Assembly (NCBI RefSeq): GCF_022829295.1
Contig: NZ_JAKSYH010000046.1
Location: 52,456 to 116,455 of the forward strand
Origin: Methylobacterium sp. J-088
GTDB taxonomy: Bacteria; Pseudomonadota; Alphaproteobacteria; Rhizobiales; Beijerinckiaceae
Reading direction: 5' to 3'
Length of the DNA stretch: 64,000 nucleotides
Made by a program: the position numbers and the translations under genes. The first letter of the stretch is position 1. Each line of letters begins with the position of its first letter. Shown here piece by piece: positions 47,137 to 57,347 of the stretch. Below the pieces are notes generated by a model, which saw only the letters and a list, made by a program, of their open reading frames with translations, was not told the origin of the DNA and ran no database searches.

Positions 47137-47379
47137 TCAGGTCGGGTCGATTATCCCGCGCGCGCTGGTCTCGACATCCAGCGTCGCGCGGCGGCGGCCG
47201 AGGCCGACGCAGACCCATCCGGGGTGTATGAGGCCGAGCCGCCCCGGCGTGCCAGCCTGCGTCGCCACGCCGGCCACGACGAACACGCACGCGAAGTCCG
47301 GCGCCTCGGACCGCCGCCCCGCGAACGCCGCCAGGGCGGCGTTGTCGTGGATGCCGCCGCCGGTCTCCGCGGTCCGCAT
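47137..47379 (-). CDS. Small hypothetical protein
   Basis: An 80-residue frame from an ATG at 47379. The sequence (RTAETGGGIHDNAALAAFAG, then FACVFVVAGVATQAGTPGR and LGLIHPGWVCVGLG) alternates hydrophobic strands and glycine turns like a small beta-rich protein, with two cysteines. There is no signal peptide or known motif. It is convergent with the tartrate-dehydrogenase gene (8 bp) and divergent from the small secreted-protein gene. The coding call is moderate. Confidence 0.45.
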   Translation of the reverse strand: MRTAETGGGIHDNAALAAFAGRRSEAPDFACVFVVAGVATQAGTPGRLGLIHPGWVCVGLGRRRATLDVETSARGIIDPT

Positions 47380-47449
47380 CCGAAAGCGTGGGCCACCAAA
47401 GCGCCGGCCGCGCGTTGTCAGGATCGTCCGACCCTACCTGGAGCGCCCG

Positions 47450-47755
47450 ATGCTCGCCCGATCCGCCCTGCTCTTCGTCGTCCTGACGTCGAGCGCGCAG
47501 GCCGCCGCCTTCGATGACCTGAAAGGCTACCTCGCCTCCTGCCTCCGGTTCGAGATGAGCGGCGCTCCGGCGGCGCGGGGGGCGCCCCTGTCGTCGCGGA
47601 TTCGCGAGGCGCTCGGCCGATGCTCCGACGACGTCGCGCGCCTCGAACGGGCGGATGGCCGCCGCCTGCGCGGCGATGGCGGGCTCAGCCCATCCACCAG
47701 GGACGTGATCCAGAGCGTCGTGGGCCGGAGCGGGTTCACCGACGTCCGGTATTGA
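47450..47755 (+). CDS. Small secreted protein, unknown
   Basis: A 101-residue precursor with a signal peptide (LARSALLFVVLTSSAQA) and a mature helical domain of about 80 residues with two cysteines (ASCLRFEM and GRCSDDVA). No family is recognised. The ATG at 47450 opens the signal; a longer in-frame upstream start would overlap the opposite-strand hypothetical gene and give no signal. It is convergent with the giant membrane-protein gene 38 bp away. Confidence 0.6.
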   Translation: MLARSALLFVVLTSSAQAAAFDDLKGYLASCLRFEMSGAPAARGAPLSSRIREALGRCSDDVARLERADGRRLRGDGGLSPSTRDVIQSVVGRSGFTDVRY

Positions 47756-47793
47756 GCCCCTTCTCGGACCTCAGCCGGGAAGGCAATGCGGTC

Positions 47794-49950
47794 TCAGCCG
47801 GCGATCCGCCGGCGCGACAGCACGAGGCCGACCAGCGCGATCGCGGCGAGCGCCGAGACGGCGAGGCCAGTGCGCAGACCGGCCGGCACGTACTGCACGG
47901 TCAGCACGCCGTCTCCGGCTGGAATGAGTGCCGACAGCAGGAAGTCGTTGGCGGTCTCGACGGCCAGCGGCGCGCCGTTCCAGGCCGCGGCGTAGCCCGG
48001 ATACCAGGCGCGCGCCCAGACGACGCGTCCGCCCCCCGGTGAGGCGACCGTGTAGCGTCCCGACGCCGCGCCCTCCGCGGCCGCGGTGACGGTGAAGCCC
48101 GGTGGCCCGGCCGAGAGCGTTCCCGGCAAGATAGAGCCGCCGCCCACCCGGTCAAACAGCTCGGCCGCCACGCCGCTGCGCCGAGTCCAGCCCGGCCCGG
48201 CGACGGCCGCGAAGCCGTCCGCGCGCGGCCCTCGTTCCACTGCGACCCGCGCCACGCGCGCGAGATCGAGGGTGCTGGCGCCGGTCACTGGGTCCGGGCG
48301 CGCCAGCCGTTCGGCGGCCTCCGGGCAGGTCGCCCCGCCCCGCCACATGCAGATCGCACGGAAGCCCCGCATCGGCATCGGCGAGTAGCCGCCGACCACC
48401 GCGGCGCCCGTCAGCAGCGGCGTGTTGGAATGCGGCAGTTCGGTGAACAGGGCGCCCTGGGCCGGCGGTGCCATCGGTGTGCGATGATAGTCGGTGTTGT
48501 GGAGGACCAGCATCGTGTCGCCCGGGCGCAGGGGCAGAGCGACATAGGCCGAGCGTGCCATCGGCGCGGGCCATGTGCCGACCTGCTCGTTGACCGGCAT
48601 CGTCGTGGTGAGGATCGCGAACACGATCGCGTGGCTCGCCGCGATGATCGCGAGGCGCGTCGTCCCCTGCGCCCGCAACGCCAGCGCGGCCGTGAGGGCG
48701 ATGAGCGCCGTCAGCCCGATCTGGAGCGTGAGCAGGCCCGGATCGCGGACGAGCGCGACCGCGCCGCCGATCGCGATGAGCCCCAGCGTCCGGCCCGGCG
48801 CCCAGCGATCCCGCGTCGCGAACCAGGCGGCCACGATGGTGCAGCCGATCTGGACGTAGGGCAGGAAGCGGAACGGCCAGCGCAACTGCGACACGCCGGG
48901 TGAAATCGCGAGCAGCGCGATCACCGCCGTCACGGCCAGCAACAGGGCGACGCCGCGGCCCTCCGGCTCGTTCAGCCGCGCCCGGGAGGCGTTCACCAGG
49001 GCAACCGGGACCCACCAGGAGACGTACTGAGCCGGTGGCCCGACATGCATCTTCAAGCCGCTAAATCCGAGCCAGGTCTCCGGCCAGACCGGCACGCCCA
49101 TCGCCAGGATCACGGCGAGCGGCGTGGACAGCATGTCGTGAAACAGGACCTCCGGCTGGCGGGAGCTCGTCCCGATCGCGGCCACGAGCGGCATCCAGGC
49201 CGGGGCGGCGAGCAGCCCGCCGAGCCCGGCAGCCAGGGCAGCACGGGCGCAGGACCGCCCGTCGCGGCCGGCCCAGAAGGCCAGGGGGAGAGCGACGCCG
49301 AGGCCGGCGATGAGCGCCGCGTCGGAGAACGGCCAGCCGCTCGCGATGGTCATAGAGACGGCGCCCGCGGCCGCGGGCACGAAGCCCGGTGCCCGATAGG
49401 CGCGGATCAACGCGGTGGTCGCCCAGGACAGCCAGGCGGTGCTGACGAGGCCGGGGATCCACGTGATCGCGCCCCAGTAGACGATCCATCCGCTGGTCGC
49501 GGCCGTCAGCCCGGCCAGCATGGCGGCCGCCCGGCTGACACCGACCACGCGTGCCAGGGCGTAAGTGCCGCCGGCGAGCAGGCCGACATGGACGAGCGCG
49601 AAGAAGGCCGCGGCCTGATCGAGCCGCGCGAACCCGTCGAGCACGAGGTAGAGCAGCACGCTGACCGGGTTGAACAGCGCGTACTGGTACTCGGCGAGAA
49701 ACGCGCCCCCCTGGAACAGGCGCGGCGTCAGGAACGGCAGTTCCCCCGCCTTGATCAGCCGGGCGATCTCCAGGAACCCCGGCATGAAGTAGGCTTGGTA
49801 ATCGTCCGTGAAGTAGAAGGTCGGTGTGTGGGCCAGCGGAATCGCCGCGGTCGCAACGGCGAGACAGGCGGTCAGCAGGCCCCAGCCGAGTTCGGTGCCG
49901 CGCGACAGGCTGACAGGTGCCGCCGCACCGGTGATCAGCCCGGCGCTCAT
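47794..49950 (-). CDS. Large polytopic membrane protein, YfhO/GT-C-like
   Basis: A 718-residue integral membrane protein with about eleven hydrophobic segments and a C-terminal soluble part. The N-terminal loop contains TDDYQAYFMPGFLE, with the paired acidic residues typical of GT-C glycosyltransferases, which take sugar from a polyprenyl-phosphate donor on the periplasmic side. FNPVSVLLYLVLDG and the overall layout recall YfhO-family proteins. Its start overlaps the methyltransferase stop (ATGA), so it is the last gene of an operon with a polyprenyl-glycosyltransferase. It probably transfers sugar to a surface or cell-wall acceptor; the exact family is uncertain. Confidence 0.78.
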   Translation of the reverse strand: MSAGLITGAAAPVSLSRGTELGWGLLTACLAVATAAIPLAHTPTFYFTDDYQAYFMPGFLEIARLIKAGELPFLTPRLFQGGAFLAEYQYALFNPVSVLLYLVLDGFARLDQAAAFFALVHVGLLAGGTYALARVVGVSRAAAMLAGLTAATSGWIVYWGAITWIPGLVSTAWLSWATTALIRAYRAPGFVPAAAGAVSMTIASGWPFSDAALIAGLGVALPLAFWAGRDGRSCARAALAAGLGGLLAAPAWMPLVAAIGTSSRQPEVLFHDMLSTPLAVILAMGVPVWPETWLGFSGLKMHVGPPAQYVSWWVPVALVNASRARLNEPEGRGVALLLAVTAVIALLAISPGVSQLRWPFRFLPYVQIGCTIVAAWFATRDRWAPGRTLGLIAIGGAVALVRDPGLLTLQIGLTALIALTAALALRAQGTTRLAIIAASHAIVFAILTTTMPVNEQVGTWPAPMARSAYVALPLRPGDTMLVLHNTDYHRTPMAPPAQGALFTELPHSNTPLLTGAAVVGGYSPMPMRGFRAICMWRGGATCPEAAERLARPDPVTGASTLDLARVARVAVERGPRADGFAAVAGPGWTRRSGVAAELFDRVGGGSILPGTLSAGPPGFTVTAAAEGAASGRYTVASPGGGRVVWARAWYPGYAAAWNGAPLAVETANDFLLSALIPAGDGVLTVQYVPAGLRTGLAVSALAAIALVGLVLSRRRIAG

Positions 49951-50684
49951 CGCGTCCAGACTCCGAGGACCGATTTTCCGGCTCGGAACCCCAGCCAGGG
50001 ATCGAGCCGGCGCGAGATCGGAACCATCAGGCGGTCCCAGGCGGCGATCTGGCCCGCGCTCGGCATCGCGCTCCGCAGGACCAGACGGTTGCCCAGTGAG
50101 GCGCCGAACCCGACCGCATCGAGGTAGTCGAGGCGCACGCGCTGCAGGCCGTCCGGCGCAGCCGCGCGCAAGGTCGCACGGGTGTAGCGCCGCTCGTGTC
50201 CGATCGCGGCATCGAAGGGTGCGTAGAGGAACGGATGGGCCGGCGAGAGCACGACGAGGTGTCCGCCGTCCGCGAGGCGCGAAGCCGCCCCCGCAAGCTC
50301 GCCGTGATCGTCGCGGATGTGCTCCAGCACGTCGATGTACAGGATGGTGTCGAAGCGCTCAGTGGGGTCGAGGTCGCAGGTCGTGCCGCGCAGCACCCGC
50401 GTGCGCGGCGGCAGCCCGCCCGCCGCGATCCGCGTCGCGAGGTGCGCGGCGAAGTGTGCATCGGGCTCCAGACAGGTCCAGGCCGCGATGCCCGTCCGCG
50501 GGGCGAAGATTTCGGCCGTCGCGCCCAGTCCGGCGCCGACATCGAGGACGCGGCCGCCGACGAACGGCGCGATCGCGTCGGACCAGTAGCGCTTCCAGTT
50601 GCGCGCGGTCGCGAACAACTCCAGTTCGGTCCCGACATACCCCTCGTGCGGCGCCGTCACGCCGCGCGTTGATCCGCTGGCCAC
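49947..50684 (-). CDS. Class I SAM-dependent methyltransferase in glycosylation operon
   Basis: A 245-residue methyltransferase. Motif I is GRVLDVGAGLGATAEIFA, motif II-like DTILYIDVLEHIRDDHGEL, and the post-core region shows a hydrophobic GHLVVLSPAHPFLYAPFD. These fit a class I enzyme acting on a carbohydrate or lipid-linked substrate, with no signature for a specific acceptor. A GTG at 50684 is the likely start; the gene overlaps the end of the GT2 gene by 28 bases and the start of the YfhO-like gene by four, so all three are co-translated. Confidence 0.88.
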   Translation of the reverse strand: MASGSTRGVTAPHEGYVGTELELFATARNWKRYWSDAIAPFVGGRVLDVGAGLGATAEIFAPRTGIAAWTCLEPDAHFAAHLATRIAAGGLPPRTRVLRGTTCDLDPTERFDTILYIDVLEHIRDDHGELAGAASRLADGGHLVVLSPAHPFLYAPFDAAIGHERRYTRATLRAAAPDGLQRVRLDYLDAVGFGASLGNRLVLRSAMPSAGQIAAWDRLMVPISRRLDPWLGFRAGKSVLGVWTR

Positions 50685-51751
50685 TTCGCGTCTCCGTCTT
50701 CGGTTATCTCCGCGGGGGCGGGGGCCAGCAGGAACCAGTGCGCATCGCGGGCCGGCACGGTCTCGGGCAGTGCGCGCCGGTTGAGGTGGGCCGCTGCCGC
50801 CGTCGCCGCGAGCAGGGCCGCCTGGAACAGAACGACGAGGAGCAGGCCGCCCGCGTTCGTCGCCCAGCCGGGCATGGCGAGGTCGGTGCAAAAGCGGACG
50901 AGCACCACGCCGATCATCGCGACGACCACGCCGCACCCGAACGCGGCCAGGAGCACGAGCAGGCGCACGAGGCAGATATCCTCGAATACCGCGATGGCGT
51001 TGAGGCCGTGCCGGATCAGCGCCGTCGCGTTCATGGTCGAACGCCCGGCATAGCGCTGGCCGCGGTCGAGGGGGATGCGGCGGAGCGGCAGGCCGGAGCG
51101 GATCAGGCTCGCGGCGAAATGGCTCCACAATGCCGGGGCATGGACGAGCCGCGGCAGATGCGCCGGCGGAATCGCGCAATAATGCCCGAAATCGATGCGC
51201 CGCCCCGTGCAGAGCCGGAAGACCAGCTTGAACAGCCCGTAGCCGAGCGCGAAACGGGCGCCCTCGAAGCGGCGTCGGCGCTGGGCGCAGATCACGGCCT
51301 CGGGGTAGGCCTCGGCTTCCGCGACGAGGCGCGGGATATGCTCCGGCGGATCCTCCCCGTCGCCATCCATGACGAGGATCGCGCGGTAGGCACTCGCCCG
51401 CGCATTCGCCTGGACGAGACCGACCGCGATCGCACGCTGATGGCCGAGATTGGTGGCCAGGACGGCCGGGCGCAGGCGCAGCCGGCGAGCCGCCTCCGCG
51501 ACCTCGGCCAGCACGCCCTCCCCCGATTGCCAGGACCCGTCATCGACGACGATGAGGTCGGCGTGAAGATCGGCCGCAACCAGAACTGTGTCGATCGCGC
51601 GGGCGAGGATGCGGAACGCGGCCCAGTCGTTGAAGACGGGCACAACGATGGCAATTGGACGTGCATCGTGCGGCGATGCCTGCGGAGGCTGGCCCAGGGC
51701 GGTCAGTTCGGAGGCAGCCCGTGCGAACCGCTCGACCTCGCTCGGCGCCAT
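50657..51751 (-). CDS. Family 2 glycosyltransferase, GtrB/DPM1-like, membrane-anchored
   Basis: A 364-residue enzyme that makes polyprenyl-phosphate sugars at the cytoplasmic face of the inner membrane. The GT-A start PIAIVVPVFNDWAAFRIL, the DDGSWQSGE acidic loop, LGHQRAIAVGLVQANA and the DGDGEDPPEHIP metal site match the GtrB/DPM1 branch. Two hydrophobic helices near residues 255-320 anchor it. The ATG at 51751 lies five bases behind a GGAGG site; a GTG 15 bases upstream is also possible. It is the first gene of the operon; a GtrA-like flippase is not seen. Confidence 0.9.
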   Translation of the reverse strand: MAPSEVERFARAASELTALGQPPQASPHDARPIAIVVPVFNDWAAFRILARAIDTVLVAADLHADLIVVDDGSWQSGEGVLAEVAEAARRLRLRPAVLATNLGHQRAIAVGLVQANARASAYRAILVMDGDGEDPPEHIPRLVAEAEAYPEAVICAQRRRRFEGARFALGYGLFKLVFRLCTGRRIDFGHYCAIPPAHLPRLVHAPALWSHFAASLIRSGLPLRRIPLDRGQRYAGRSTMNATALIRHGLNAIAVFEDICLVRLLVLLAAFGCGVVVAMIGVVLVRFCTDLAMPGWATNAGGLLLVVLFQAALLAATAAAAHLNRRALPETVPARDAHWFLLAPAPAEITEDGDAKWPADQRAA

Positions 51752-52130
51752 GCTGTCCTCCGCCACGTCTCCGCCTGCATCCGCCGCGTCAGACCGTCGA
51801 AGACTGGTTGGGCAGCGTGAACTTTTGATTAAAAGCGTCCTGACCGCTTATATACCGCGATACCTTTGGCAACGTCGCTGCCGTGGTCCGGTCGAGGCTT
51901 GATGTGCACACGGGGGCGATCGGACCCGGCGCGATCACTCGAGCGAAGCTCGATCCGGCCGATCTCGCCGATGCAGCCAAGGCCGTCAGCGGCCTTATGG
52001 CGTGCCGGTGAGGGAGCAGCCGTCGCCCGGCACGTTTGGGATCGCCAGCGAGCGTGCCGCGCCCGCGAGGATCGCGAAGTGTATCGATCGCCTGCGAGCC
52101 GTAGGCAAACGCGCACCCCAGAAAAGATAA
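51752..52130. other. Intergenic region upstream of the glycosylation operon
   Basis: A gap of about 380 bp between the start of the GT2 gene and the terminator of the tRNA gene. It includes a short AT-rich patch (about 51825-51870, with TTTTGATTAAAAGCG) suitable for the GT2 promoter on the minus strand. No gene with good codon use or start is present. Confidence 0.45.
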
Positions 52131-52154
52131 AGCCCGCCAACAGCTTGGCGGGCT
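52131..52154 (-). terminator. Rho-independent terminator of the tRNA-Leu gene
   Basis: Inverted arms AGCCCGCCAA (52131-52140) and TTGGCGGGCT (52145-52154) form a perfect 10-bp stem with a 4-base loop. Read on the minus strand it is followed by TTTATCTTTTC, a T-rich tract, immediately downstream of the tRNA. The position, stem and tract are all as expected. Confidence 0.9.
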
Positions 52155-52167
52155 CGCATCTTTCAAT

Positions 52168-52252
52168 TGGTGCCCAGGAAAGGACTCGAACCTTCACCTC
52201 TCGCGAGACTGGTACCTGAAACCAGCGCGTCTACCAATTCCGCCACCTGGGC
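52168..52252 (-). tRNA. tRNA-Leu (anticodon CAG)
   Basis: An 85-nucleotide tRNA with a genomically encoded CCA. The acceptor stem GCCCAGG pairs with CCTGGGC, the D-loop region reads TGGTAGACGCG, and the anticodon arm CTGGTTTCAGGTACCAG shows a 7-base loop with CAG, reading CUG leucine codons. The long variable arm (GTCTCGCGAGAGGT) is the class II feature expected of tRNA-Leu, and the T-arm has the usual GGTTCGAGTCC. A terminator follows. No integrase gene or attachment duplication is visible nearby. Confidence 0.97.
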
Positions 52253-52319
52253 ATGCCGCCGGCTATCGGCCGGCGACGGCTCCGTTTAGGCAACCGAGCC
52301 GCCGCCGTCAATCGGGATT

Positions 52320-53732
<1,413 letters not shown>

Positions 53733-53816
53733 CGGTCTTCGTCTTCGACGTTGGGGCGGTGCAGAATTCTCGCGATGGTGCGGCTTCCTTAGTAGGCATC
53801 GCGGTCGGTTTGCGAA

Positions 53817-53835
53817 AGGGGCGAGCCCCGCCCCT
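53817..53835. repeat. Small perfect hairpin in the leuC/dehydrogenase promoter region
   Basis: AGGGGCG (53817-53823) and CGCCCCT (53829-53835) are a perfect 7-bp inverted repeat around a five-base loop, in the 240-bp gap between divergent leuC and the hydroxyacid dehydrogenase. No T-run follows. It may be a protein-binding site or simply a GC-rich chance hairpin; position in a promoter region is the only support. Confidence 0.35.
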
Positions 53836-53972
53836 GTCATATGGCCGCCCGGCGCCGGCGAGCGGATGTCACGGGCCGCGCCGGATCCCGCTGGCGTTGC
53901 ACCCCGTCGAGGCCCTATGCCGGGATGGGGGAGCCGGCCGTGCCGCCGAACGGCCGAAGGTGGGAGTGTGCG

Positions 53973-54938
53973 ATGCCTGATGCGCCGGCCGAGATTCTGT
54001 TCCTGCGGAAGATGCACCCGCTGGTGGAGGCGGCCTTCGAAGGGCGGCACATCGTCCATCGGCTCGCCGGTGCCGCGGATCCCGACACCCTGCTCGCCGA
54101 GGTCGGACCGCGGATCCGAGCCTTGGTCGTCGGCGGCGGGGCCGATGCCGCCTTGATGGACCGGCTGCCGAAGCTCGAACTCATCGCCAATTTCGGTGTC
54201 GGGTACGACGCGGTCGATGCCGTGGCGGCGCGAGAGCGTGGCATCGTCGTCACCAACACGCCCGACGTGCTCACCGACGAGGTGGCCGACCTCGCGATCG
54301 GCCTCACCCTCGCCACCCTGCGACGGCTTCCGCAGGCCGACCGCTACCTGCGCGCCGGCCACTGGCCCAAGGCCCCCTTCCCGCTCACCGCCTCGCTGCG
54401 CGGGCGGCGCGTCGGCATCCTGGGGCTCGGCCGGATCGGCCGGGCGATCGCCGGGCGGCTGGAGAGTTTCGGGGTCGCGATCGACTATCACGGCCGGCGC
54501 CGTCAGGCGGACGTGCCCTACACCTATCACGACAGCCTGATCGGGATGGCCAGGGCGGTCCACATCCTGATCGTGGTCGCCCCCGGCGGGCCCGAGACCC
54601 GCGGCCTGATCGATGCCGCCGTGCTGGAGGCGCTGGGGCCGGAAGGCATCTTGATCAACGTGGCGCGGGGTACCCTGGTCGACGAGGCGGCGCTCACCGC
54701 CGCGCTGAAGGCCGGCACGATCCTGGGGGCCGGCCTCGACGTGTTCGAGAACGAGCCGCACGTGCCGGAGGATCTCGCCGCCCTCGACAACACGGTGCTC
54801 CTGCCACATGTCGGCTCGGCCTCCGAGCACACCCGTGCGGCGATGGCCCAGCTCGTCGTCGACAACGTCGTCTCGTGGTTCGAGGGGCGGGGACCGCTGA
54901 CGCCCGTCGCCGAGACGCCGTGGAGACCGAAATCGTGA
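53973..54938 (+). CDS. D-isomer-specific 2-hydroxyacid dehydrogenase
   Basis: A 321-residue NAD(P)H-dependent enzyme that reduces 2-oxoacids (glyoxylate/hydroxypyruvate-type family). The NAD-binding glycine loop is [15 protein letters not shown]. The catalytic set is Arg in [13 protein letters not shown], Glu in [10 protein letters not shown] and His in [23 protein letters not shown] is the substrate-domain mark. The ATG at 53973 follows a GGGAG site; a longer in-frame start overlaps the promoter gap. The stop overlaps the GTG start of the inhibitor-domain gene (GTGA), so the two are translationally coupled. Confidence 0.92.
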   Translation: MPDAPAEILFLRKMHPLVEAAFEGRHIVHRLAGAADPDTLLAEVGPRIRALVVGGGADAALMDRLPKLELIANFGVGYDAVDAVAARERGIVVTNTPDVLTDEVADLAIGLTLATLRRLPQADRYLRAGHWPKAPFPLTASLRGRRVGILGLGRIGRAIAGRLESFGVAIDYHGRRRQADVPYTYHDSLIGMARAVHILIVVAPGGPETRGLIDAAVLEALGPEGILINVARGTLVDEAALTAALKAGTILGAGLDVFENEPHVPEDLAALDNTVLLPHVGSASEHTRAAMAQLVVDNVVSWFEGRGPLTPVAETPWRPKS

Positions 54939-55795
54939 AGCCGGCCTCGGCTGCCCTGCTCGCCGCCCTCACCCTGTCGGCATGGCCCGCCGCGGCGCAG
55001 GATGCCCCGGATGCGCCGCCCGAGGCCGCACCTGTGGAGACGCCTGCGGTTCCGACCGCCCTGCCAACTCTCCCCGAGAGGCTCGGCGAGGCTCCGGGCA
55101 CCTGGGATCTGTCGCGGGATGGGACCAACCGGCGCTGCGTGATGACGCTGGCCCTCGACAGCGGCGACGCTGGCCGGCGCCTGCGCTTTCCCGCGGGCTG
55201 CCGGCGGGCCCTGCCGATCATGAACGGGATCGCCGGATGGCTGTTCGTCAATGACGGCGTGAGCTTGGTCGATAAGAACGTGCGCCCGATCCTCGAATTC
55301 GTCCGGCGCCCCGACAAGCACAGCCTCGTCGCCAAGCTGGAGAACGGCGAGCACTACAGTCTCGTCCCGCTCGATACCGTGGGCATGCGTCCGGCCGCCG
55401 CGGCAGCCACCGAGGCAGAGCCGACCACGGCGACGTCCTCCGCCCCCTCCCCGCTTCAGGCGACGGCGCCCCTTCCGGCCGAGTTGCAGCCCTCGGCGAC
55501 CGCCACGGCCGTGGCGCCCGGCCCAGCGCCGGGGCTCTACACCCTCGACCGGTTCCAGGAGCGTGACACCTGCCGGCTCACGCTCGATGCGGCGGGCGGC
55601 GGCGTCCACGTCGTTCCCGGTTGCCACGATGGCGGCCTGGAGGTGTTCGATCCGGTCCGCTGGCGCTACGCCAACGGCCGGATGACCCTCACGGCCAAGC
55701 GCGGCCACAGCATCGACCTCGTGCCGAGCGGCGACGGCCGCTGGCGGCGCGATCCGGAGGTCGGTACGACCTTCGTGCTGCGCCGCGTGGAGTAG
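54935..55795 (+). CDS. Secreted protein with two AprI/Inh (Omp19-type) inhibitor domains
   Basis: A 286-residue precursor with a signal peptide ([14 protein letters not shown]) and a Pro/Glu-rich linker. It has two copies of a beta-barrel domain of the AprI/Inh metalloprotease-inhibitor family. The first (about [14 protein letters not shown] to the region after [11 protein letters not shown]) and second (about [18 protein letters not shown] to [12 protein letters not shown]) each carry the conserved Cys pair. The two halves are joined by an Ala/Pro/Thr-rich linker. The GTG start overlaps the dehydrogenase stop. In Brucella and Pseudomonas, related domains protect the cell from proteases; a double form is less usual. 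Confidence 0.78.
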   Translation: MKPASAALLAALTLSAWPAAAQDAPDAPPEAAPVETPAVPTALPTLPERLGEAPGTWDLSRDGTNRRCVMTLALDSGDAGRRLRFPAGCRRALPIMNGIAGWLFVNDGVSLVDKNVRPILEFVRRPDKHSLVAKLENGEHYSLVPLDTVGMRPAAAAATEAEPTTATSSAPSPLQATAPLPAELQPSATATAVAPGPAPGLYTLDRFQERDTCRLTLDAAGGGVHVVPGCHDGGLEVFDPVRWRYANGRMTLTAKRGHSIDLVPSGDGRWRRDPEVGTTFVLRRVE

Positions 55796-55798
55796 CCG

Positions 55799-56416
55799 CT
55801 ACAGCGACGAATTGCGGCCGTCCTGAACCGGCAGCATCCGCTCCAGAAGACCGTCGCGACGGATGATCAGGTGCCACGCGGTGCCGGCGATGTGCAGGAG
55901 CACCAGGGCGTAGACGAACCACTGTCCGACGAGGTGGATCGATTCGGCGATTTTCTGGGGCCCCTCGTCCTTGGTCAGGCCCGGGATCGTGAACAGCCAG
56001 AAGTACGGCGTGTCGCGGCCCGAGAAGGCGCTCAGCAGGTAACCGCTGATCGGCATGATCAGGAAGATCGCGTAGAGCAGAAAGTGGTTGATGCGCCCGA
56101 TCAGCGTCAGGAGCCGCGGCGCCTGGGGATCCGGCGGGGCGGGCCGGATCATGCGCCAGACGATCCGCAGAACCACGATCGCCAGGATCGTCAGGCCGAC
56201 CGACTTGTGCAGGACAAACATGCTGCCCTTGGCGGGCGCGGGCGGCAGGCTGATCGCCACCCAGGCCAGCGGCAGGACGGCCAGGAACAGGGCGGCCGTC
56301 AGCCAGTGCAGGGCCTGCGCGACCGGGTTGTAGCGCGGCATCCCGGAGGCCGTGACGTAAGTCGCGGGCAGCGCGGTCGGCGCGGCCGTGCCGACCGAGA
56401 TCGGAGAACCTGACAT
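55799..56416 (-). CDS. Cytochrome b561-type diheme membrane protein
   Basis: A 205-residue integral membrane cytochrome with four spans of the bacterial b561 (CybB-like) family, moving electrons between quinol and periplasmic partners. Likely heme ligands are the histidines in ALHWLTAALFL, FVLHKSVGLTI, INHFLLYAIFL and LLHIAGTAWHLI. The ATG at 56416 follows a GAGGG site, giving an N-terminus before the first histidine; a longer upstream frame is not needed. It is convergent with the Inh-domain gene, three bases from its stop. Confidence 0.92.
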   Translation of the reverse strand: MSGSPISVGTAAPTALPATYVTASGMPRYNPVAQALHWLTAALFLAVLPLAWVAISLPPAPAKGSMFVLHKSVGLTILAIVVLRIVWRMIRPAPPDPQAPRLLTLIGRINHFLLYAIFLIMPISGYLLSAFSGRDTPYFWLFTIPGLTKDEGPQKIAESIHLVGQWFVYALVLLHIAGTAWHLIIRRDGLLERMLPVQDGRNSSL

Positions 56417-56581
56417 GATCCCTCGCGCATGAGCATGACTCGTCTCAGCACTTAGGGCCGGCTGCGACCCCGGGGAGTGCGTTACCGCATCGCTTTCGCG
56501 TGTCATTTCGAGTCGTCGGTTGGACGAGGGTGCGAGTCGGATGCTTGGCGCTTCGCCCCGATCGCCACGCCCGGAATAACC

Positions 56582-57172
56582 CTACCGGGCGTTCAGTACG
56601 GCCACGTCCACCGGCCGCGCCACGTCGATCAGCGCCGCGAGTTCCGCCGCCGCCGATCCGATCCGGGTCGCGACCGTCCGGTCGAGGATCTGGCCGTCGG
56701 AGATATCGTCGGAGCCGGCATAGACCGAGGTCGGCGCCACGTGCGCGGCGAAGAAGCCGAACAGGGGCCGCAGGCTGTGCTCGACCACCAGGGCATGGCG
56801 CAGGCCGCCCCCCGTGGCGGTGATCGCCACCGGCATTCCTGCCATCCGGGCCGGATCCACAAAGTCGAACACGTGCTTGAACAACCCGGCGTAACCGCCT
56901 TGGTAGACGGGCGTTCCGACGATCAGCGCATCCGCGCCCTCGATCGCCGCGATCAGGTGCGCGGCCGAGGCCGACAAGGCGTCGCGCTGCGTCGCTCCGA
57001 GACCCGGGCCGGCATCGATCAGGTCGTAGACCGTCAGGTCGATCCGGCGCAGGCGGCCGAGTTCGGCCCCGAGCGCCTCGACCAGGACGCGGGTCCGGGA
57101 CGGGCGCTTGGCGCTTCCCGAGAAGGCGACGACGCGGGCGGAATGCGGCATGGCGCTCGACTGCATATTCAT
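56582..57172 (-). CDS. NAD(P)H-dependent FMN reductase (SsuE/MsuE-type)
   Basis: A 196-residue flavodoxin-fold reductase that supplies FMNH2 to a monooxygenase. The N-terminal phosphate loop is AFSGSAKRPSRTRVLVEAL, and the second flavin loop VGTPVYQGGYAGLFKHVFDF is typical of SsuE/MsuE sulfonate-utilisation reductases. AITATGGGLRHALVVEHSL is the third. The ATG at 57172 follows a GAAGG site at usual distance. No alkanesulfonate monooxygenase gene is adjacent, so the partner oxygenase may be encoded elsewhere. Confidence 0.88.
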   Translation of the reverse strand: MNMQSSAMPHSARVVAFSGSAKRPSRTRVLVEALGAELGRLRRIDLTVYDLIDAGPGLGATQRDALSASAAHLIAAIEGADALIVGTPVYQGGYAGLFKHVFDFVDPARMAGMPVAITATGGGLRHALVVEHSLRPLFGFFAAHVAPTSVYAGSDDISDGQILDRTVATRIGSAAAELAALIDVARPVDVAVLNAR

Positions 57173-57347
57173 CGGATAACCTTCCGCGGCGGGACGCCCG
57201 AATTCGGGACGTCGAACGATCTGGCGCCTGCCCGACACGCCGCGTGGGCCAAGGCGAGGGTAGCGCATTTCGGTCCCGGAAGAACCCTCGGCGCGTCGGC
57301 GCGCCGCGATTGGGTGAATCGATCGAGACGCTTGCCGTTGGCGATAC

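Noticed and set aside
51866..52219. A 117-codon frame running into the tRNA-Leu gene
   Set aside because: It overlaps the tRNA and its terminator, and has no family features.
52168..52252. tRNA-Leu as an integration site for a genomic island
   Set aside because: No integrase gene and no duplicated 3' end of the tRNA were seen on either side.
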